Assembly (NCBI GenBank): GCA_012960835.1
Contig: DUAL01000192.1
Location: 1 to 19,149, forward strand
Direction: 5' to 3'
DNA: 19,149 bases
From: Flavobacteriales bacterium
GTDB lineage: Bacteria > Bacteroidota > Bacteroidia > Flavobacteriales > BACL11
Positions 13,741 to 19,149 of this stretch are shown here, in pieces. The first letter of the stretch is position 1. The number at the start of each line of letters is the position of its first letter. The notes below the pieces were generated by a model. The model worked only from the letters and a program-made list of their open reading frames with translations. It was not told where the DNA came from and did not search any database. The position numbers and the translations under genes were made by a program.

Positions 13741-15130
13741 TCAAATAAGAGATAAGCGTAACACTATTGGGTTTTATCTTAATTGAATTAATTGATTGAT
13801 TTACTTTTTTCTCTGTAGATAACTCGCCAATTATGTTTGCTTTATCAAATAAATTTTCACTGAAATAAGCATCTAAATTAATTTTTTTAGTAGCTTTAAA
13901 CTCAATAATCACATCAATGGAATTCCAATTCAGAAAACAGGAATAGATTAATTTTTCATTACTAAAAATTAAATACTCAAAAACATTTTCTGATATTAAC
14001 TCTTTTTTAATATTCAGGTTTTTCACATTGAAAATCTGTCCAATAAACTTTAAAGGATAATAAGTACTTTGCATCTCTAAAACTTCCTTATTAATTCTGA
14101 AAATAGAACCACTATAATCTCTTCCTCCCATATTGTGATAAGTTGAAAGAGTAATACTATTTAAATCAGAATTCCATAATAGCTCCAAAAAATAATTTGC
14201 AACATAAAGTGATTGGAGCATTGTATTGCCTGTTGTCCACGATATTTGTAAATTCCATTCGGTTACCCAAATTGATTTTTTGAATAGTGTATGATATGCT
14301 TCAACTTCTTTCGGATAATCTTCTGAAAAGTATTTGATTACCCTTGTTTTATATATATCAAATGCTTCTTCTTTAGAATCTCCCTCTGGAATCTCTGTAA
14401 GCATTTGCCCAAATTCTTTTTTTCCTTTTATCACTTTTGCATAGGAATGGATAATTATAGCATCATAGAATTCCATTTTGGCTAATTTATTATTCCAAAT
14501 AGTATGCCTATGATTTTTCTTATTTACAAGTGGTGCAGCAACAACAGCAGTTTTAATATCAGGAAATTGTTGTTTTATTTTTTTCGAACATTTTATTGCT
14601 GAATCAATATATTTATCAATAGTATATCCTTTTGCAAAAAATGTTCTATTTGATAGTTCGCTTCCTAATTCTACACCAACAATTTCAATTTTATGTGATT
14701 TTATTTTTTCAATCATTTTAATAATATCATCATTATCAACAAACATATTTGCAACTAATACTGCCTTAGCATTTGTTTTTTTTGCTAATACAATAAAATC
14801 ATCAATATAGTTATGAGTATGTCCTTTTTTAATAGTTGACCTTACTAGACTTTTCGATCTTTTTAGGAACCTACCTCCATCATATTTATTAATTTCTTCA
14901 AAATCAAACCCATAGCCACTTGCTCCATAATGATAAAAATTTCCTACTGCTCCACCAGGGAAACGTAATAACTTTGGTTGTAATTCAATAATTTTATTAA
15001 GAAAAAAAGTGTCGTTTATATCACAATAAGTAAAGGTATTAGAAGTTGCAAATCCAAATAAATTTTCTCTGCCTTGTTGAGCAAAAATAAATTCAGAACA
15101 CATTAAAATTAGAACTACTATTTTTTTCAC
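13733..15130 (-). CDS. Secreted glycosidase-like protein (clan GH-A type TIM barrel)
   Basis: This 465-residue protein has a signal peptide (about residues 1-17, ending F-I-F-A). The mature part resembles clan GH-A barrels such as the GH39, GH51 and GH79 families. L-R-F-P-G-G-A-V-G-N (55-64) matches the early strand seen in these families. G-V-E-L-G-S-E158 (152-158) fits the strand 4 acid/base Glu, although clan members usually have Asn before it. H228-S-Y230 and W-V-T-E291-W-N (288-293) fit the later conserved His and the strand 7 nucleophile. A C-terminal beta domain follows (about 360-465). The start is a GTG at 15130 forming a GTGA overlap with the epimerase gene. It is encoded among biosynthetic genes with no SusC/SusD or sulfatase, so it may trim or release the polymer, like PslG-type hydrolases in exopolysaccharide operons. 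Family and substrate are not certain. Confidence 0.72.
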   Translation of the reverse strand: MKKIVVLILMCSEFIFAQQGRENLFGFATSNTFTYCDINDTFFLNKIIELQPKLLRFPGGAVGNFYHYGASGYGFDFEEINKYDGGRFLKRSKSLVRSTIKKGHTHNYIDDFIVLAKKTNAKAVLVANMFVDNDDIIKMIEKIKSHKIEIVGVELGSELSNRTFFAKGYTIDKYIDSAIKCSKKIKQQFPDIKTAVVAAPLVNKKNHRHTIWNNKLAKMEFYDAIIIHSYAKVIKGKKEFGQMLTEIPEGDSKEEAFDIYKTRVIKYFSEDYPKEVEAYHTLFKKSIWVTEWNLQISWTTGNTMLQSLYVANYFLELLWNSDLNSITLSTYHNMGGRDYSGSIFRINKEVLEMQSTYYPLKFIGQIFNVKNLNIKKELISENVFEYLIFSNEKLIYSCFLNWNSIDVIIEFKATKKINLDAYFSENLFDKANIIGELSTEKKVNQSINSIKIKPNSVTLISYLNE

Positions 15131-16257
15131 TTGATTAATCCCTTTTGTTTTAGTTCTTCAATAGAATCTTCATATTTATCTTCTTGTACTTTTTGTGTTT
15201 TTACCCAATCCACAAACTTTGAAATTCCCGATTTAAAATCAATCTGTGGCTTATAACCCAATACTGCATTTACTTTAGTTAAGTCAGCAATATTATGTCT
15301 TATATCTCCAATTCTGAACTTGCCACTAACTACTAATTCTATATTACCATTATATTTTTCTTTTAATAATTTCGCTACAACTTTTATGGAAGTTCCTACA
15401 CCTGAACCAACATTAAAAACCTCATTATTTACTTTATTATTTTCTAAGGCTAAAATTGTAGCATCAATTACATCATCAATAAAAACAAAATCCCTACTTT
15501 CCTGTCCATCTTCATATATGTCAATATTATTTCCATTCAATATCCTAGTAGAAAATATAGATAAAATCCCTGTATAAGGATTCGATAACGACTGACCTGG
15601 GCCATAAACATTTTGATACCTTAATGAAACAGCTGAGATTTTTAATCCCTCTCCCATTTCCATTATCAATTTTTCTTGCTGATATTTAGTTTCCCCATAA
15701 TGTGATAAAGGATGTATTTTAGATTTTTCATCAGTTGGTAATAGTTGTAATTCTATATTGCATTTCTCGCAAATAGAATTAAACTTCCCTTTTTTTAAAT
15801 CATATTCTTTTCGTTTTTCAGGATATGTTATGCCGTGTTTTTTACAAAAATATTTTCCTTCCCCATAAATTGCTCTTGATGAAGCAATAAGTATTTTTTG
15901 GATTTGATGATTCTCATTTTCTAAAATTTCAATCAACTTTTTTGTGCCTTCAACATTTACATTATTATATTTTTCTGTATCATACATGGATTGTCCAGTC
16001 CCCGTTTCTGCTGCCAAATGAATGACTGCATTTTGCCCTTGTAATGCCTTTTTCCAATCCGCTTTGTTTCGAACATCTCCTTTAATAAAATTAGATATAT
16101 CTTTAACACTATTGTATAATGCTGACTCCAAATAGTTACCATGGATTTGTTCAGATAAATTATCTAGAATAGTAACAACATATTCCTTCTCGACTAATTT
16201 CTTAGTTAAATTAGATCCAATGAACCCAGCCCCTCCAGTAATTAAAATATTTTTCAT
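15127..16257 (-). CDS. NAD-dependent sugar-nucleotide epimerase/dehydratase with a Cys/His insert
   Basis: This 376-residue extended SDR enzyme has the NAD loop G-G-A-G-F-I-G (8-14), an Asp31 typical of NAD preference, a D-V-R motif (61-63), H-L-A-A-E (80-84), the catalytic S-S-R-A-I-Y-G region (126-132) and Y187-G-E-T-K191. R-Y-Q-N-V-Y-G-P-G (about 218-226) and E-S-R-D-F-V-F-I-D-D-V (about 253-263) are standard for UDP- or dTDP-sugar epimerases. An insert between the Ser and Tyr motifs carries C138-x-x-H141 and C163-x-x-C166, which looks like a small metal site. The overall pattern recalls dTDP-L-rhamnose 4-epimerase-like proteins, but the substrate is not fixed by sequence. ATG at 16257 overlaps the polymerase stop (ATGA), and the stop overlaps the glycosidase-like GTG start. 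The enzyme likely supplies a modified sugar nucleotide to the glycosyltransferases. Confidence 0.86.
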   Translation of the reverse strand: MKNILITGGAGFIGSNLTKKLVEKEYVVTILDNLSEQIHGNYLESALYNSVKDISNFIKGDVRNKADWKKALQGQNAVIHLAAETGTGQSMYDTEKYNNVNVEGTKKLIEILENENHQIQKILIASSRAIYGEGKYFCKKHGITYPEKRKEYDLKKGKFNSICEKCNIELQLLPTDEKSKIHPLSHYGETKYQQEKLIMEMGEGLKISAVSLRYQNVYGPGQSLSNPYTGILSIFSTRILNGNNIDIYEDGQESRDFVFIDDVIDATILALENNKVNNEVFNVGSGVGTSIKVVAKLLKEKYNGNIELVVSGKFRIGDIRHNIADLTKVNAVLGYKPQIDFKSGISKFVDWVKTQKVQEDKYEDSIEELKQKGLIK

Positions 16258-17513
16258 AGAAGTTGTTGTTTATGTGTAATCATTTTTTGGTAGAAACTCA
16301 TAAATCCTGAAACAATAAAGATAAAAAAGAAAGGTCGTAATAATAAGGGCTCAGACATGACAGAAATTATTATAATAATCATCCATAACCATCTTTTATC
16401 CTTTATTATTTGTTGCTTAAAAAACATATAAATAAATAAAATAGCGGTAGGAAATCCTGTTGCTGCTAACAAAAACATTATAGAATTACTGCTACCCTTA
16501 TCTGTTACATTCACTTTCAATCCCAAGCCTGTTTGATCATGAATATAATCTAATGTTGAAGAAGTAAAATAAAATTCTTCTCGCAACTTCTGAAATTGCT
16601 CGGAATCTAGCCCAATACCTGTGATTGGATTTTCGAGTGCTATATAAAATGGTTGTGTTAAATCAAAGAATCTCTTCTGAAAAGACGCTTCTTTTTCTCC
16701 TTGAACTTTGTCTTCAACATTAACCTGAAGTACTAGATATATAGGTATAAGAACAGCTACTATAAACAAAAATAATTTATTCTTTTTAAACTCATTATGT
16801 ATATAAACTATTCCTTGCAATAATAATATACTCAACCCTGTTGTTGAATAAGTTGTAAGAATAACAAAACCTATAATTATCAATAAGGCTTTACTTTTTT
16901 TAATAATAAAAGCTTCTAGGAAGAATAAAATATTTAGAAACGCTTGCAAAATCCCAGGCTCCCAAAAAAGCCCTTGATTTCTACAGAACTCTAAGCCAAA
17001 AACACTAACAAGGCATTTTTTGGGTACATAAAAAAAAATATTAAAAAATGTTTCATAATCATTACTAATAGAACTTATAGTAGAAAGATTATTCTTAATA
17101 AAGAAATATGCAAAAAAGTTAAGTCCTGCATGAAAGAGAACTATTTTTAATACAAAATACAGCCTATTTATAAAAATATCTTTTTTCTTATTATTTCTAA
17201 AATATAATAAAGTTAGAATAGAAACTGTACATACTATAAAGTAATAAGCGTATTTATTGATAGTTTGAGTAGAAATAGCAAATATATAGTTAATATAAAA
17301 TAAAAAAAGAATTGTAAAACTAGTTAATAGAGCAGAATAAACTTCTCTAGTTTTAAGCTTATCCTTAGAAAAAAGAACTGCTAATAACAATGCTCCCAAA
17401 AAAATAGCATAGCAGATATTTCTGTTAAATACAAATAATAGTCCTCCAGAACTTAAAATAAGTAATGATATTAGAATGATATCTGTTATTTTATAAAAAT
17501 ATGTAACTTTCAT
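16254..17513 (-). CDS. Wzy-like polysaccharide polymerase / O-antigen ligase family membrane protein
   Basis: This 419-residue, strongly hydrophobic protein has about ten to twelve predicted helices and one large periplasmic loop (about residues 265-345). It resembles Wzy/WaaL proteins, which polymerise lipid-linked repeat units or move glycan to an acceptor at the outer face of the inner membrane. Typical segments are R178-N-Q-G-L-F-W-E-P-G (178-187), T-Y-S-T-T-G-L (221-227) and N-P-I-T-G-I-G (295-301). With a WecA-like primer and two glycosyltransferases in the window it is most likely the polymerase, though a ligase cannot be excluded. The longest frame begins with TTG at 17522; the ATG at 17513 is preferred because it forms an ATGA overlap with the upstream sulfotransferase stop, as elsewhere in this operon. 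The base composition is very low in G+C. Confidence 0.82.
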   Translation of the reverse strand: MKVTYFYKITDIILISLLILSSGGLLFVFNRNICYAIFLGALLLAVLFSKDKLKTREVYSALLTSFTILFLFYINYIFAISTQTINKYAYYFIVCTVSILTLLYFRNNKKKDIFINRLYFVLKIVLFHAGLNFFAYFFIKNNLSTISSISNDYETFFNIFFYVPKKCLVSVFGLEFCRNQGLFWEPGILQAFLNILFFLEAFIIKKSKALLIIIGFVILTTYSTTGLSILLLQGIVYIHNEFKKNKLFLFIVAVLIPIYLVLQVNVEDKVQGEKEASFQKRFFDLTQPFYIALENPITGIGLDSEQFQKLREEFYFTSSTLDYIHDQTGLGLKVNVTDKGSSNSIMFLLAATGFPTAILFIYMFFKQQIIKDKRWLWMIIIIISVMSEPLLLRPFFFIFIVSGFMSFYQKMITHKQQLL

Positions 17514-18403
17514 TCTTGCCAATTCATTTTTCTTCCTAGAATACTTTCTAATTTCTTTATGTCATCTAGAAAATAATTATTATACATCTCTTTTCTTATG
17601 TCTTTGGATAAAGGTTCTGGTGTGAAACTACTAGTATTTGCACGATGTATTTTATTTTTAATTATTTGTCGCCATTTTAATGAGAAAATAAGCTTTCTAA
17701 TTATACTTCTCCAGAATCCTGATTTTTGCATAAATCGCATAACCCATTTATATTTCACTTTACTTGCTATATTACTTTTAATATCTACATTTAGAGAAAA
17801 TTCACTGTCTATTTCTAGAAAATTTAGCACTTTGCGAATTGTCTCTCGTGTATTTCTTATTAATTCTTCTTCAAATAAAATAAAAAGAAACTGATCTTTA
17901 GAAAAGATATTGAGATAATTTTCAATCATTTCACCATATAAGCCTTGTGAGAAATAAGAAATTCTTAGTTTCAAAAGGTAATCTGTATCTTCTTGATAAT
18001 TTTTTATCCTTTTGGATTCTTTTTTTAATGCCATTTGAAATGAAAGATCTTCTCTTTCATCTCGAACAGAATGTAGGTATTGTGAATACGCTCTATCAAT
18101 AGGGTTTCTTAATATAATAATAAATTTTACGTCTTTACCAAGTGATTTAAGTATCCTTTGAGGTGCTTTTGCTTCAAACAAATAAGAGGGGGTAAAATCA
18201 CCTATACATTTTCTATTTTTTACATTTCGGAAGTACGTATTTTCATACCAATCAACTCCTCTTTCAAAAACTATAGGACTATCAAAAAAGTGAGGTTCTT
18301 TATAAGAGGGAATGAAAATATCTGGGTGTTGTCGTAAAATATCACACAAGGTAGTTGTTCCGCTTTTTGTAGCTCCTATACACATAAAATTTGGTAAACT
18401 CAT
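17510..18403 (-). CDS. Sulfotransferase (PAPS-dependent, Sulfotransfer_1 type)
   Basis: This 297-residue cytoplasmic sulfotransferase has the PAPS loop G-A-T-K-S-G-T-T-T-L (residues 10-19) and the 3'-phosphate motif L-R-N-P-I-D-R-A-Y-S-Q-Y (98-109). K-E-P-H-F-F-D (35-41) after strand 2 and I-G-D-F-T-P-S-Y-L-F (67-76) are usual for bacterial members related to heparan-type sulfotransferases. It is a close relative of the partial gene just upstream and of the one at 11861-12727: all share the R-N-P-x-x-R-A-x-S core and a C-terminal Leu-rich end followed by a Trp. The longest frame begins with TTG at 18412; the ATG at 18403 is chosen because it overlaps the upstream TGA as ATGA. The stop overlaps the polymerase start in the same way. 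The acceptor is probably a sugar of the locus's glycan, but this is inferred from context only. Confidence 0.91.
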   Translation of the reverse strand: MSLPNFMCIGATKSGTTTLCDILRQHPDIFIPSYKEPHFFDSPIVFERGVDWYENTYFRNVKNRKCIGDFTPSYLFEAKAPQRILKSLGKDVKFIIILRNPIDRAYSQYLHSVRDEREDLSFQMALKKESKRIKNYQEDTDYLLKLRISYFSQGLYGEMIENYLNIFSKDQFLFILFEEELIRNTRETIRKVLNFLEIDSEFSLNVDIKSNIASKVKYKWVMRFMQKSGFWRSIIRKLIFSLKWRQIIKNKIHRANTSSFTPEPLSKDIRKEMYNNYFLDDIKKLESILGRKMNWQE

Positions 18404-19149
18404 TTTGTCCAATTTGTTAAATCCTTATTTATTAATATTGCTAGCTTCTTTATGTCTTTTTGAAAATATCTGATTAGATCGTCTTTAGTTTTCTCTTTCA
18501 TAGATACTTTCTTTATAAATGGTTTACTTAAATTCTCCATTATCTTTTTTCTTGTTTTTTTAGGCAATATTTTTTTAAATACTGTTTTTAATTTACTTGC
18601 TGTTACAAAAACTCTTTTAAAGGTGTTATTAGACCAGATTTTTCCACCCACATTATAGCGAATCTCAGAATTTATTTTCTGAGTTTCATCAATACCCAAA
18701 AATTGAAAAACTTCTTTTAGCACTTTGTTAGTTGAAAAACTAAAATCCTCATGTAAAATAATATACACATCTTTAAATGAATCTGAATATGCTTTTACCA
18801 TTTCATAATACATCCCCATTGCTTTATACATAACCATTGGCGTTAAAGTTTTGTCCTTTTCCAATCTTCCTTCTTCTATTTCAAGGGAATACTCAAATGT
18901 ATGCTTCTCTTTTAAACCTCTTGAAACATGTTGAAAAGCAGAATAAGCCCTATCTATAGGATTGCGGAGCATGATTATTATTTTTACATCATTACCTAAC
19001 CTATTTTTAATTTCATGTATTGCATCCTGATAATAGAAAAGATAAAAGACACTAGATTCTCCAATAGCTTTCTGTTGTTTTGCTTGCTTAAAAAGAGATT
19101 GATATTCCTCCCATGTCCAAACCCCAAAATGTAAGCGATTCTTTACTTT
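18400..19149 (-). CDS. Sulfotransferase, 5' part cut off by the window edge
   Basis: The frame is open from the stop at 18400 to the last base of the window, giving 249 residues without the N-terminus. An internal ATG at 18972 is not the start: the 59 codons before it read as sulfotransferase sequence, including A-I-G-E-S-S-V-F-Y-L-F and V-K-I-I-I-M, leading into the 3'-phosphate motif L-R-N-P-I-D-R-A-Y-S (residues 60-69 of the visible part). The PAPS 5'-phosphosulfate loop must lie beyond the right edge. The C-terminal end, with K-K-L-A-I-L-I-N-K-D-L-T-N-W, matches the paralogues downstream. The stop forms an ATGA overlap with the next sulfotransferase. It is a tandem relative of that gene and belongs to the same operon. 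The acceptor is unknown. Confidence 0.88.
   Translation of the reverse strand, partial: KVKNRLHFGVWTWEEYQSLFKQAKQQKAIGESSVFYLFYYQDAIHEIKNRLGNDVKIIIMLRNPIDRAYSAFQHVSRGLKEKHTFEYSLEIEEGRLEKDKTLTPMVMYKAMGMYYEMVKAYSDSFKDVYIILHEDFSFSTNKVLKEVFQFLGIDETQKINSEIRYNVGGKIWSNNTFKRVFVTASKLKTVFKKILPKKTRKKIMENLSKPFIKKVSMKEKTKDDLIRYFQKDIKKLAILINKDLTNWTK

Noticed and set aside
17514..17522. TTG start that would extend the Wzy-like protein by three residues
   Set aside because: The ATG at 17513 gives an ATGA overlap as at neighbouring junctions; a TTG start is less likely.
18400..18972. A 190-residue sulfotransferase starting at the ATG at 18972
   Set aside because: The frame is open to the window edge and the 59 upstream codons carry sulfotransferase-like sequence, so this ATG is internal and the gene is cut by the window edge.
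1..19149. tRNA or rRNA genes, CRISPR arrays, insertion sequences, integrase sites or toxin-antitoxin pairs
   Set aside because: No cloverleaf, spaced repeat array, transposase or integrase motif or terminal inverted repeat was seen; nearly all bases are in assigned genes.

Overview
The window looks like a chromosomal segment of an AT-rich Bacteroidota, most likely a member of Flavobacteriales. The evidence is the tandem subunit III pair followed by subunit IV, SCO and a small CAMC-type protein, the RemB/Wzi-like outer-membrane protein, TAnnTTTG-type promoter elements, and A-rich translation starts without clear Shine-Dalgarno sites. No RNA gene, CRISPR array, transposase or integrase is visible. 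Genes are packed tightly, and the longest non-coding gap is 91 bases.

Layout from left to right. (1) Positions 1-2412, minus strand: the end of a haem-copper (caa3-like) cytochrome oxidase cluster, read as COX3, COX3, COX4, SCO, then a cut-off small secreted protein. (2) Positions 2468-8467, minus strand: a surface-glycan block with a GT4 glycosyltransferase, GmhA, GmhB, a GDP-mannose 4,6-dehydratase-type enzyme, a WecA/TagO-like initiating sugar-phosphate transferase, and a RemB/Wzi-like barrel. (3) Positions 8559-10970, plus strand: a two-gene O-acylation cassette, an MBOAT acyltransferase with a membrane-anchored SGNH-like partner. It is divergent from block 2 and converges on block 4. (4) Positions 10965-19149, minus strand: eight genes, every neighbouring pair overlapping. 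In order of transcription they are sulfotransferase (cut by the window edge), sulfotransferase, Wzy-like polymerase, sugar-nucleotide epimerase, secreted clan GH-A-like glycosidase, sulfotransferase, sulfotransferase and GT2 glycosyltransferase.

Together blocks 2-4 read as a Wzx/Wzy-type polysaccharide locus. WecA-like priming on undecaprenyl phosphate, sugar-nucleotide supply (6-deoxy-hexose or heptose), two glycosyltransferases, a polymerase, O-acylation and an unusually large set of four sulfotransferases point to a sulfated, probably acylated capsule or exopolysaccharide. No flippase, Wza/Wzc export gene, heptose kinase or nucleotidyltransferase lies in the window, so the locus probably continues beyond the right edge.

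The most notable points are the four-sulfotransferase operon, a G8 tract inside one sulfotransferase (a candidate phase-variation switch), a secreted glycosidase-like protein embedded among biosynthesis genes and carrying Ser where the clan's Asn is expected, a Gmd homologue next to GmhA/GmhB that raises a GDP-heptose modification route, and a hairpin covering both stop codons of two convergent overlapping genes. Start codons were corrected by hand where the longest frame began with TTG.
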